64,000 nt of DNA from Mycosarcoma maydis (taxonomy: Eukaryota > Basidiomycota > Ustilaginomycetes > Ustilaginales), in contig NC_026482.1 of the NCBI RefSeq assembly GCF_000328475.2, forward strand, positions 496,001-560,000, in the 5' to 3' direction. Below, one piece after another: positions 30,299-39,537 of this stretch. The position numbers were made by a program, and so were the translations under genes. The notes beneath the pieces were generated by a model. It ran no database searches. It was not told the DNA's origin and saw only the letters and a list, made by a program, of their open reading frames with translations. Within the stretch, counting starts at the first letter, position 1. Every line of letters starts with the position of its first letter.

Positions 30299-32625
30299 TG
30301 TTGGCACTTCTGAAGGACCACGCCTGACATCTCATCGCCGATTCTGGTGTCTTTCGTGTTTGTCGTCCGATTCTGTGATTGTACAGATTCGTGATAATCG
30401 TGAAATTTGAGTTGTTTGCTGTTGCCGATTTCTTTCCATTTTCTAACGTTATCGAGTTGCGAGTTTTCCGCTGACTGCCGTTTCTTCGGATATAAGCTCC
30501 GAGATTTGCCGGAAGCTTGTTGCCGCTCGTCGTCCTAGGATGAGAAGCAGGAGGCTTGGCGTAGATCATGGCTGCCCCACCGAGGCCTCGGGTTATGGCG
30601 TCAACTTACTCTAAGATGACCACAATAATCGAAACTACTGACGATAATTCCGAACAGCACTTTCGGCATGGGCCGCGCGGATCCGGACCGGGCGGTCGGA
30701 CTAAATTCTGGAGCCAGGAATCCTCTGAAGAACGGGATGTCCAGAGGTCACTGTTTCGAGCAAGTCATCTGCGTACCAGGATGAGCAATCCTGAACGCCA
30801 CTCGATTGCCAAGCACAATGCCCGGCAGAGAATCGCCGTAGATCCGAGGCCACAAGACCAGTAAAACTGAACATTGCAGAGCCAACCATGAAAATTCCTT
30901 GCACTCTCGTGCCAGAAGAGCTTGACCTTGATTCAGCACCCAAGGGTCCACCCCCCACCTCAATTCCCACACACCCACACAGACAGTTCTGAGTCAATCA
31001 CCCCCCGCTTGCGCCGGACTTGTACTCATTCATCGGTTGTGAGACGATGGCGTCGACTCTGATCTTTAGCAGGACGAAGGAGAACAACGTTGCCATGGAG
31101 ATTGACTTGTCACGGAATAGGTCGACATCTATTTTGTGAGAGGGCAGCTGGTGATGACAGTAGTCAAACGAAATGGTCATTCACCATTCGTCATCCCAGC
31201 TGTCGCGTTCCGAGCTGCGGTTCGATTGCAAACTGCGCACATTGATCGTGCAACATGCGTGATTGGTGCTTCGTGTTTAACTGGCCTGCTCCTTGGAAAA
31301 AGTGGCATGGGATGGGTGGCCAAAGAGGCCCACTGTCTGTATGTCTGTAAAGCGAGGTGAATATTTCAAGAGGCACCGCCACTAGCAAGGTCAAACCAGG
31401 ATCGATGAGTCGTGTGTGTGCACATGCCAACCGGAGCTATCCGTTCGCCGGCCAAATAAAAAGGGGCAGCCCGTTGCGTGTTTCATATAAAAAAAAAAGG
31501 GGAATGCTGGCATCGGTCGTGGAAGTAGATCCGATAACTGGTTCGTGATTACTGGCACACGCCATCGGCCGACACTGCGCATCGTGAATTTGGTCGGCAA
31601 AGGAATCGTGAATCCGCATCCGCGAATTGAGAATCGTGAATAAGTTAGGCCAACGAACGGCTCTTGCGCCATGCTTCGTTGTTAGTTGGTTGCCATTCGA
31701 TTCGATTCTTTGTCAGCTGCTGTTGCCGCATGCAACTCCTGAATACGATTCACGAATCATGAATCACGGATAATGATATGCGATGGATGTGCTCGCAAAA
31801 GAAAGGCAAAACAATCAAGCGGATCGCGTATTAGATGACAGTTGTGAACATGAGCGCTTAACAAGAGATCGTCCAGCCAATTCGAGCGTTGATTGAGACC
31901 GCTACGTTTTATATCGAGAGCGGAAGAACGTCCCAGCAGTGAACTGGCTAACAGGCGACAAGAGCTGACCGTAGACTACGATTGCTCAGACAAGGTTTGG
32001 ATGTGCGCGTGTGTCGAGTGCCAAGAACCAAGCAAGCACCAAGCACCAACTATTCACGATTCTAAGCACCAAGCAGAGCGTGAGCGCACCGCAAGTAATC
32101 ACGAACGTTAACACTTGGGAGTTCAAAGCCGAGAGAGAGTTACAGTCACGAGTGTGAAGCGTCGCTTCGCCCGTCCCACGTCCCGCTTTATCGGAGCATC
32201 TCCGCTCCATCAACGCCTTGTCGCGCCCTTGCACCCTAATCACGAAATCACGATTTCTCTCCACCTGTTCCACAATTCATGATTGGATTCCTCGGTTTAC
32301 ACCCGGCCGAAGATATATTAACCGTTTTCACTTGTATCGCCAATGAATAAGGTCTAGCGTCCCTCGATTGCAAGCTTGCCCAACTTGGCCGCCCGCTTTG
32401 GCTGCTTGCCCCACCCTCCCCGCCCCGTCACTTGGATCCTGATTCCTGTCAGTTTCGTATCCTTTGCGACTCTAGCCTCCTATCCGTCATTCACACTCTC
32501 ATCAGTCACCTTGTGTAACGCCACACCGCACCTTTTGCTTCTCTCATCCAACCGGCAGTATCGCCCCAGCCACCAATCCCGAATGGTTGCCAGCTAGACC
32601 ACCTCTGCCATTCCAGAGATTCAGT
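30299..32625. other. Long intergenic region, no confident gene
   Basis: 2.3 kb between two plus-strand genes. It contains scattered heptamer words (31584-31640, 31747-31768, 32051-32060, 32240-32252), an A8 run near 31490, a CAAGCACCAAGCACC repeat around 32030-32075 and a TATA-like AGATATATTAACC at 32309-32321. An ATG frame of 98 codons at 30568-30864 (+) has no recognisable domain. The regulator's leader contains a 4-codon upstream ORF at 32583. Confidence 0.5.
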
Positions 32626-35600
32626 ATGGCCGATTGCGATCAGGCGTTTACTCGCAAGCGCACCCTCTCCAATCCCTCTTTGTCATCACAGATTTACGCA
32701 AAGTACCCAAAGACAGCTGCGACATGCTCCTCGCCTACATCACATCCAGTCTACAACAGCAGCAGCAACAATACCAACAGCAACAGCAACAGTAGCGGCA
32801 GTAGAGGCGTTAGTCAGCGTTCCGAGTCTCACCCATTATCACCTCGTGACCGACGCTCCGAAGCACATCGGTGCGATTCCAGCTCACCGTTTCCCACACT
32901 TTGCGACCCTTCGTCGCCATCATCCGATAGCACACCGCGCAGCTCCTCGAACCCTTTCCCACGCTACTCTCTCGGAATACCCCATCTCGATGTATTACTT
33001 CCCTTCCGCGATGGCCTCGACCTCTTGCATGCTTACCACCAAGGGATCGCTTGGATCTACACCCCGGTCGATCGCACTACGCTCCTCGAGACGCTCGAAG
33101 AAGCCGAACGTCACGGTGCCGACTCAATTCACCCGCATCGCCTCGCGTGTCTCCTAGCAGCACTTGCGCTTGGTGATCTCTTTTCCTCTTGCTTTCCCTC
33201 AATACCATCTTGTCCTACGTCGGCGGGTCTTGCCGACAAGCCCAACAAGCGCGGTAGAATCTGGTTTGGCGTTGCTTCCGCCTGCCTTGCTGGCTCAAAC
33301 AACAATGTCGAGCTCATGCATCATCCTACACCCGATGCATGCTCGGCCCTCTACCTCATGTCTACCTATCTTCTCTGTTCAGACGATGAAGAGCTCTTCC
33401 ACCGCTCCCGCGGTCTCACCGGTCTCGCGCTCATCCTCGCAAAGTCCGCCCTGTTCCCTCTTTGCGTCGAGGCGACGCAAGATCCATCACGGTGCCAGAT
33501 GGCTGCTCCCTCCGTTGCGAGCCAACACCAGGCAGCTGCCGACTTGGCTTGCGCCGCAACCTCGTCTGCATCACTATCATCCCCCACCATGTCCAGAACA
33601 GCCGCCATCACCGACCAGGATCGTCTTCACTGCAACAGGCTTCTCAGCGATCTCATCTTTCACCTTCGCTGTCAGCTCCTTACTTTTTCGCAACCCTGCA
33701 ACGTCACTCAAAGCTCCTCGCCTCATGGTGGTCCTTCTCTCGCCACATTTGCCGACGTTCCAACCATACAGGCTATCTGGTCGACCTTTGGAACGCCGCT
33801 CTACACTTGTCTTGATGCATTTGGCCACCGCTACAGCCCCAACGTGTTTCACAATTGGAAACTCGGCCTTGCCGATCTCATGCAGCAGGTCTCTATCCTC
33901 ACTCAACAGCCCATGTCGCTAGACAGTCGCAGTCAGTGCACACAGAACCCCGACCATCTAGATGCAACGCTGCTGGACAACAAAGCTATACATCCAAGCA
34001 GAGAGAAGAGGAGAATCACGCTCCCAGACCATGCTGACGTCGTCAAGCTCGATGAAAGGATTCGACGCTACCACGCCAGCTTGCCTGACTTTTTGCTTCT
34101 GCACAAGCCGCTCCCTCTCGAGATGGCAGGCAAGGTGGACGAGGACGAGCTGGCTCACATCATCTGCCAGCGTCACATGGCTTGCTCCATGGTCCATCGC
34201 ATGCTCATGGCTCTTCATCGCCCATGGTTCTTGTCTGCACTTGCTGGTCGACCTCGTGCCTTTCGAGTCAACACGAAGCCGCAAGGACCAGCTTGCCATG
34301 CCCACGACAGCACAGCGGCGTCTCCAACTCTGGAATCTGATCGGAACAGTTCCGAAGCTAAAGTGGCCGACGACGCGTCGGGACAACACCAATCGCCATC
34401 CGCCATGTTTTCCCTTTCAGCTGTACTCCGATCAGCGACATGGCAAACAGAGACGTATGCCAGTGCCACAGCGTGTGCTCCACCTCAAGCACTGGCTTGG
34501 TGGCAATTGACCAACAATGCCCTTGCAGCTGCGATCGTTCAAGCTACGGCACTGCTTCGTCTGTCTTGTCCTTTGAAGAACAACGACTCGGTGGCCCCGC
34601 AACACTCGCCTCGCGCACAGCAAATCGGCACCGCTTCCCCCTTCCACACCCAAATTCGCAGTGACCTTGACAAGAATGTTTGCTCATTCCAAAACGTTGC
34701 AAACCGCTGCAAGCTTGCAGCAAAAGCGTTGCCCTTCTTGCACCGTGTCAGTTCGGCCATTGACTTGGGTATTTGCAAGTCTAGAAGCACAGCAGCCTCG
34801 AATCCGGACGCACTGCAGACCAGTATCGCTCAAAGAGAAGCCGACGAGACCCGTTCACGACCTTCACCTTCACCAACACCATCACGGTCACCGTCCTCCT
34901 CATACTCGTCCTCATCCGCATCATTCATAGATCATTCGGCGCCAACAAGGCCCAACAATGGTTCCGCGCCTTTCAAATGTAATAACAATCGCCTCGTCAT
35001 CAGCAATAGCAACAGCAATAGCATCAGCAACAAGAACCTAGACAATCGCAACAGCAACTCGACCAATAGCAATCACCAAATCAACACTAGCAGCAACATT
35101 ACCGACACAAGCACCAACGCGGATTCAAGCATCGACAAGGACGACGAGATGGCTTATCCACTCGACTCGGTTGTTAGCGGCGGCACTGATCGTTTACAAG
35201 CATCCGCCCGGATCGGCTCGACGACGTTCAAGGACAGGCAGCAGCCACGCCAAGGGACCGAAGCGCGACGTGCGTCTAGCGCCAAATCGGAGCTGGAGGC
35301 GGTTTTTGGGCCGATCGCATCTGGGCTTGAATTGTCTGGCACTTCGACGCCACGTCGCTCGGTCAAGCCTCTGTACCGGCAAAGCTGGGAACCTATCCCT
35401 GTGACGTCGACTGTGATTCGAGAAGCCGACGAAAAAGGGTTTCAGCTTCCAAGCAGCGATGATGCCGGCTCTTCTTCGTCGTCATCGGCAACATGCCCGC
35501 AAACGCCGAGGTCCACCACTCTGCATCTGAATGGTGGCAGTCAAACCCAGCAAGAATCAACAACAACCAACGAATCAGAGTCGCGCAAATCAAAACTTGC

Positions 35601-35718
35601 ATCTCACCGACTCGGCGAGAGCAGAAAAAAGTCGAGTCCAGCTTCGGATGTGGTGCTCGAGTGCATCAGGTTCTGGCAGCCCGACATGCTAGCTCTAGCC
35701 TCTCCGGACGATACTTGA
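32626..35718 (+). CDS. Fungal-specific transcription factor-like protein lacking a zinc cluster
   Basis: 1030 residues from ATG 32626; the upstream extension of the frame starts only at TTG. Residues of about 124-265 resemble the start of the fungal MHR region of Zn2Cys6 regulators (LLHAYHQGIAWIYTPV, HPHRLACLLAALALGDLF, LMSTYLLCSDDEELF). More helical segments follow to about residue 730. No CX2CX6C zinc cluster is present in the frame, nor did I see one in the 700 bp upstream. Long Asn/Ser tracts lie at about residues 44-63 and 785-830, and a Ser-rich run near 950, all typical of regulators. The C-terminal end DVVLECIRFWQPD may be a conserved helix. It could be a regulator that lost DNA binding, or have an unrecognised 5' exon. 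Its stop is 128 bp from the converging monooxygenase. Confidence 0.75.
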   Translation: MADCDQAFTRKRTLSNPSLSSQIYAKYPKTAATCSSPTSHPVYNSSSNNTNSNSNSSGSRGVSQRSESHPLSPRDRRSEAHRCDSSSPFPTLCDPSSPSSDSTPRSSSNPFPRYSLGIPHLDVLLPFRDGLDLLHAYHQGIAWIYTPVDRTTLLETLEEAERHGADSIHPHRLACLLAALALGDLFSSCFPSIPSCPTSAGLADKPNKRGRIWFGVASACLAGSNNNVELMHHPTPDACSALYLMSTYLLCSDDEELFHRSRGLTGLALILAKSALFPLCVEATQDPSRCQMAAPSVASQHQAAADLACAATSSASLSSPTMSRTAAITDQDRLHCNRLLSDLIFHLRCQLLTFSQPCNVTQSSSPHGGPSLATFADVPTIQAIWSTFGTPLYTCLDAFGHRYSPNVFHNWKLGLADLMQQVSILTQQPMSLDSRSQCTQNPDHLDATLLDNKAIHPSREKRRITLPDHADVVKLDERIRRYHASLPDFLLLHKPLPLEMAGKVDEDELAHIICQRHMACSMVHRMLMALHRPWFLSALAGRPRAFRVNTKPQGPACHAHDSTAASPTLESDRNSSEAKVADDASGQHQSPSAMFSLSAVLRSATWQTETYASATACAPPQALAWWQLTNNALAAAIVQATALLRLSCPLKNNDSVAPQHSPRAQQIGTASPFHTQIRSDLDKNVCSFQNVANRCKLAAKALPFLHRVSSAIDLGICKSRSTAASNPDALQTSIAQREADETRSRPSPSPTPSRSPSSSYSSSSASFIDHSAPTRPNNGSAPFKCNNNRLVISNSNSNSISNKNLDNRNSNSTNSNHQINTSSNITDTSTNADSSIDKDDEMAYPLDSVVSGGTDRLQASARIGSTTFKDRQQPRQGTEARRASSAKSELEAVFGPIASGLELSGTSTPRRSVKPLYRQSWEPIPVTSTVIREADEKGFQLPSSDDAGSSSSSSATCPQTPRSTTLHLNGGSQTQQESTTTNESESRKSKLASHRLGESRKKSSPASDVVLECIRFWQPDMLALASPDDT
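34981..35115 (+). repeat. Asn/Ser codon-rich low-complexity tract inside the regulator
   Basis: AAT/AAC and AGC codons dominate, encoding a run rich in N, S and I. The codons are mixed rather than one pure microsatellite unit. Confidence 0.7.
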
Positions 35719-35846
35719 ACGCGATACTGCGGTCGATGGTCTCATTTGGTGCAATCACAACATGTTTCTGTCTCGACGGTAGCAGCGTGGGCTTCGTGAT
35801 GAGAAGCTACTTTGAATTGGGCATGTACAATTTGACGGATGGATGC

Positions 35847-37391
35847 TTACTCGAGGGCGGGAGCATCGAGACCAGCTTTCCAAGTGAATTTGGAAGCATA
35901 GTGATCTTTCCTGAGTGTCTTCTGACCTACACCGTAGAGCTTTTCCCTTGAAGTGATACCGATCTTTTCGTTGATACCGAAGCCTTGCTTGGGGCCATCG
36001 GCGACTTGGTCTTGCGCAGGCTGTTGGACTTGGGGATAGTTGTTCCAGACGACGCCTCGTTTTTCCAAGATGGGCACGACCAATTCTACAAAGTCTTGGA
36101 ATGTTCCTGGGGCCAGCGTGTAGGCGAGGTTGAAGCCGTCGACACCGGCGTTGTCGACCCAAGCCTGGAGCTGGTCGGCGATGGATTCGGGGCCGCCGAC
36201 GATGGTGGGGCCTAGGCCGCCGAGTTTGATTTTGTTGGCGACCGCCTTCTTGTTCCATTTGGGGACTGTGGGGTCTTGGGTGGCGAAGTTCTCGACGGCG
36301 GATTTGATAGCGTTACTTTCCGTGGCTCGGAGCTCCTCGTCTTCGGAATAAGTGGACAAGTCAATTCCGGTCCAACCGCCGAAAAGAGCCAGTGCACCTT
36401 CATCCGATCCGTGTTTCAAATAGTCCTGGTATTTCTCTTCAGCCTCGGCGTCGGTTTTACCAATGATCGGACAAACAAGTGCAAGTACCTTGAGCGAGGC
36501 AGGATCGCGACCGGCAGCTTCGGCGCCCTGCCTAGCTGCATCCACACGCTTCTTGGCAACTTCGGGCTTGTGCGCTGCGATGAAAATCACCTCGGCATGC
36601 TTAGCCGCAAATGCCATACCTGGTCCCGACGATCCAGCCTGGTAGATCACCGGCGTACGCTGAGCAGACGGCTCGCAAATATGCGGCCCAGGAACCGACT
36701 CAAAGTACTTGCCCTTGTGATTGATCTCTCGCACGCGTTCTGGACGCGTATAGATCGGTTTCCCGGCATCGTGAACCACCGCATCATCCGCCCATGAGCT
36801 TTCCCACAACTTGTAGACAACGTCCATGTATTCGTCGGCGACTTCGTATCGCTTGGCGTGCAAATCTTGGTTCTTGGCACCGAATTGTCGCGCCGCCGAA
36901 TCCAGGTATCCGGTAACGACGTTCCATCCCACTCGACCGTTGGTCAGATGATCGAGCGTGGAAAACCTTCGAGCGAGTTCGTAAGGGTGAACGTACGAAG
37001 TAGTGGCTGTGATACCGAAGGACAAATTGGTAGTAGCTGCAGCCATAGCAGAGATGAGCAAAAGTGGATCGATCACGGGGAATTGAGCACCCGACGAAAG
37101 TGCCGCATCGAGGTTGCCGGCATACACGTCGTACCCTCCGAGGACGTCGGCGAGGAAGAGTCCGTCAAAGTGCGCCGATTCGAGCAGCTTGGCATGGTCG
37201 GTCCAGTAGGATAGCTTGTTGTGATATCGAGAACGGTCGGCTGCGTGCGTCCAGAGCCCCGGAGACTGGTGGCCTGAACAGCCCATCATAAATGCGTATA
37301 GGATAATGCGCTTCTGGGACGAGCCATTCTCGTTGACGTTGAGCTGACCAACAGCAGCCGCCGTATCGTTGGTAGCTGTAGGGGCCGACAT
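35847..37391 (-). CDS. Luciferase-fold FMN-dependent monooxygenase (NtaA/SnaA/DszA-like)
   Basis: 514 residues from ATG 37391 (upstream extension only from TTG). Class C flavin monooxygenase of the bacterial-luciferase superfamily, which uses reduced FMN and O2 to oxidise substrates such as nitrilotriacetate, sulfur heterocycles or EDTA. Motifs seen: FMMGCSGHQSPGLW (about 34-47), HFDGLFLADVLGGYD (74-88), GITATTSYVHPYELARRF and GRVGWNVVTG, and QAGSSGPGMAFAAKHAE in the second half. Length and motif order fit the NtaA/SnaA/DszA branch. These enzymes need a separate flavin reductase; none is seen nearby. The family is common in bacteria and patchy in fungi, so transfer is possible but codon use is not obviously foreign. 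A TATA-like box is 87-92 nt upstream. Confidence 0.93.
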   Translation of the reverse strand: MSAPTATNDTAAAVGQLNVNENGSSQKRIILYAFMMGCSGHQSPGLWTHAADRSRYHNKLSYWTDHAKLLESAHFDGLFLADVLGGYDVYAGNLDAALSSGAQFPVIDPLLLISAMAAATTNLSFGITATTSYVHPYELARRFSTLDHLTNGRVGWNVVTGYLDSAARQFGAKNQDLHAKRYEVADEYMDVVYKLWESSWADDAVVHDAGKPIYTRPERVREINHKGKYFESVPGPHICEPSAQRTPVIYQAGSSGPGMAFAAKHAEVIFIAAHKPEVAKKRVDAARQGAEAAGRDPASLKVLALVCPIIGKTDAEAEEKYQDYLKHGSDEGALALFGGWTGIDLSTYSEDEELRATESNAIKSAVENFATQDPTVPKWNKKAVANKIKLGGLGPTIVGGPESIADQLQAWVDNAGVDGFNLAYTLAPGTFQDFVELVVPILEKRGVVWNNYPQVQQPAQDQVADGPKQGFGINEKIGITSREKLYGVGQKTLRKDHYASKFTWKAGLDAPALE

Positions 37392-37477
37392 GGTTTTGCG
37401 GAGAGCGACAAGATGCACACGAGCTGATTGATGGTGGAAGCCGAACAGAGCACCAGCGGACAAACAGATAACAGCTT

Positions 37478-37483
37478 CTTATA
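37478..37483 (-). promoter_or_regulatory. TATA-like box of the FMN monooxygenase gene
   Basis: TATAAG on the minus strand, 87-92 nt upstream of the ATG at 37391. Confidence 0.45.
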
Positions 37484-38268
37484 CAAACACATAAATACAT
37501 CTCCTGATGCTGACAGAGGACAAAACTTCCAACGTGCACAAACGGCCTATCTCGATTGAAAAGGAAAGAGCCGGAGAGGCAATCGAGTGCCCAAACGCTG
37601 CGTGCACTGTATGCTAAGTCTCCCACGCAGGCTGTGCGCAAGATCTTCCTGATGCGCTGATAAGAGGCACGAGTGACCCGGCAAGCTGAGGATTCACACC
37701 GAGAAGAAAGCAAACCGCGAACATCCTCACTCGTGACTGCTATGGCGCAATACCGACACAACCTGCGGGTGCAGCTACCACAGGATCTGTATTGCATGTC
37801 AAGTAGTGCTTGCTCTAGTGCTCGCGGGGAAAGCGAAAATGAGTGGGGACTGGAACAGTAGCCGAACAGCGCTAGCGTTGACTATTCAAGAGATGACGTG
37901 CTCCCAGAGTGGGCAATACTGGACAGCTTAGCGTAGGAGCGCACGCACGCCATTCTTGAGTAGGTCAACACAATCACAGAATCAATCATGAATCACGAAT
38001 TTCCAGTCACCAGTCGCAAGTTGAAAACAGAAGACGGATCGAGATCGATGGACCCCGGCCGTGAATATTGCCCGATGTTGTGATCTGGAATGCTCTCCAC
38101 ATTTTCAAAGAGTCGGCAATTCGCCGTGACCATACACGAGTCAATAGCGGGCGCAGGACCAGCTCGTCACGGCCTTAGAACCTTGTCTTTCTTCTTTCAC
38201 AAACGCACAGACACAGATACTCTTACACTCGTTTATAGGCCTGGACCATATAGAGGAGGCGGAAAGCG
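37484..38268. other. Divergent promoter region, monooxygenase / mitochondrial carrier
   Basis: 785 bp without a gene. It holds a heptamer word block (37985-38000) and a TTTATA motif at 38232-38237, 32-37 nt before the carrier ATG. Confidence 0.5.
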
Positions 38269-39420
38269 ATGGCGTCGTCGGAAGAGGTAGGAGCAGTAGC
38301 GGCGGCAGCAATGACGACGGCGTCTGCTGCTCCTTCTGCATTGGTCGATTTCATCGCAGGTACCGCTGGCGGTATCGCTTCGTTGCTCGCCGGTCACCCT
38401 TTTGATACGGTCAAGACCCGGCTTCAGGCTCAGCCTGCCTCTAGCTCAAGTTGCAGCCTTCTTCCACACAAGCACGACACTCCGTCAATACGCTCGTCCA
38501 CTGCCGCATCCAGCGCGTCGAAACTGGTTTCATCTTGTCGCATAGACTACGCTTCCACCATCGAATCTAGACATGCAATCCCAGCTTCAGCGGCTCACTC
38601 GACAGCCATCCAAATACCACACATGGCATCGTCTTCAACAAGGAGTGGTGGAGGAGCGTTCCACGTCACGCTTCCTATTTACCGCTCGGCCACAGACGCG
38701 TTTCGTATCATCATTCGGGAAGAACGGCTGTCCGGCCTGTACAAAGGTGTCACGTCTCCGATGCTCGGCGTCGCCATCATGAACGCGTCCATCTTTGGCC
38801 TGTACAACATCTCGCTTCGCTACCAAGAGTCACACCATGTCTTCTCCGACCACGCTATTACACAAGTGCTGATCGCCGGAATGCTATCTGGTCTCGGATC
38901 GTCGCTCATCACGTCACCGATCGACTTGATTAAGATCCGCGAGCAGATGGATACCACTCGCGGAAAAACCACATGGTCCGTCTTCAAGCATGTGGTCAAA
39001 ACCGAGGGTGTGAGAAGAGGTGTCTACCGAGGTTGGTGTACCACCGCTATCCGAGACTTGGGTTATGGCCCGTACTTCGCCAGCTACGAATGGCTCAACG
39101 GTCAGATCCAGAGGTATACAGGAAAACCCTTGACCAACCTGGACATGGCAATGAGCGGTGCAGTCGCTGGTGTAGTCGCTTGGCTAAGCACGTTCTGGGC
39201 CGACGTGATCAAAACCAAGATCCAAGCTACGAACGGTATCGATGATGTGAGAGGACGCAGTTTGTTTTGGTCCACAGCCAAGCACACGTACAGACAAGGT
39301 GGGTGGAGAGCGTTTTTCGTAGGAGTAGGTCCCACCGTGTTGCGAGCATTGCCGGTCAACGCCGTGCTATTTGTGACGTACGAAGCAACCAAGGACCTGC
39401 TTATCTCTAGAGGGTTTTGA
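38269..39420 (+). CDS. Mitochondrial carrier family protein (SLC25-like)
   Basis: 383 residues with three tandem carrier repeats in the inner mitochondrial membrane. The carrier signatures are PFDTVK (44-49) in repeat 1 with GHPFDTVKTRLQ, SPIDLIKIREQ in repeat 2, and WADVIKTKIQ in repeat 3, where Trp replaces the usual Pro. Repeat 1 has a Ser-rich insertion of about 75 residues between its two helices (about 56-130), unusual for the family. The pattern resembles the amino-acid/acyl-carnitine-like branch, but the substrate cannot be fixed from sequence. The N-terminal Ala-rich 25 residues precede VDFIAGTAGG. The 3' end is 117 bp from the converging peptidase gene. Confidence 0.93.
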   Translation: MASSEEVGAVAAAAMTTASAAPSALVDFIAGTAGGIASLLAGHPFDTVKTRLQAQPASSSSCSLLPHKHDTPSIRSSTAASSASKLVSSCRIDYASTIESRHAIPASAAHSTAIQIPHMASSSTRSGGGAFHVTLPIYRSATDAFRIIIREERLSGLYKGVTSPMLGVAIMNASIFGLYNISLRYQESHHVFSDHAITQVLIAGMLSGLGSSLITSPIDLIKIREQMDTTRGKTTWSVFKHVVKTEGVRRGVYRGWCTTAIRDLGYGPYFASYEWLNGQIQRYTGKPLTNLDMAMSGAVAGVVAWLSTFWADVIKTKIQATNGIDDVRGRSLFWSTAKHTYRQGGWRAFFVGVGPTVLRALPVNAVLFVTYEATKDLLISRGF

Positions 39421-39537
39421 TCGCATGCGATGCACTTTGTACTTGTACGTTTTGTCATTCATCACTCCGAACGGTGAACGGTAGAATACCAACATGTTAT
39501 GCGCACAGGATAAGCATTCTTTGCAGTGTGCGTCGTC

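Noticed and set aside
30568..30864. 98-codon ATG frame in the long gap before the regulator
   Set aside because: Hydrophilic product without recognisable family, no clear promoter or conserved splice pattern.
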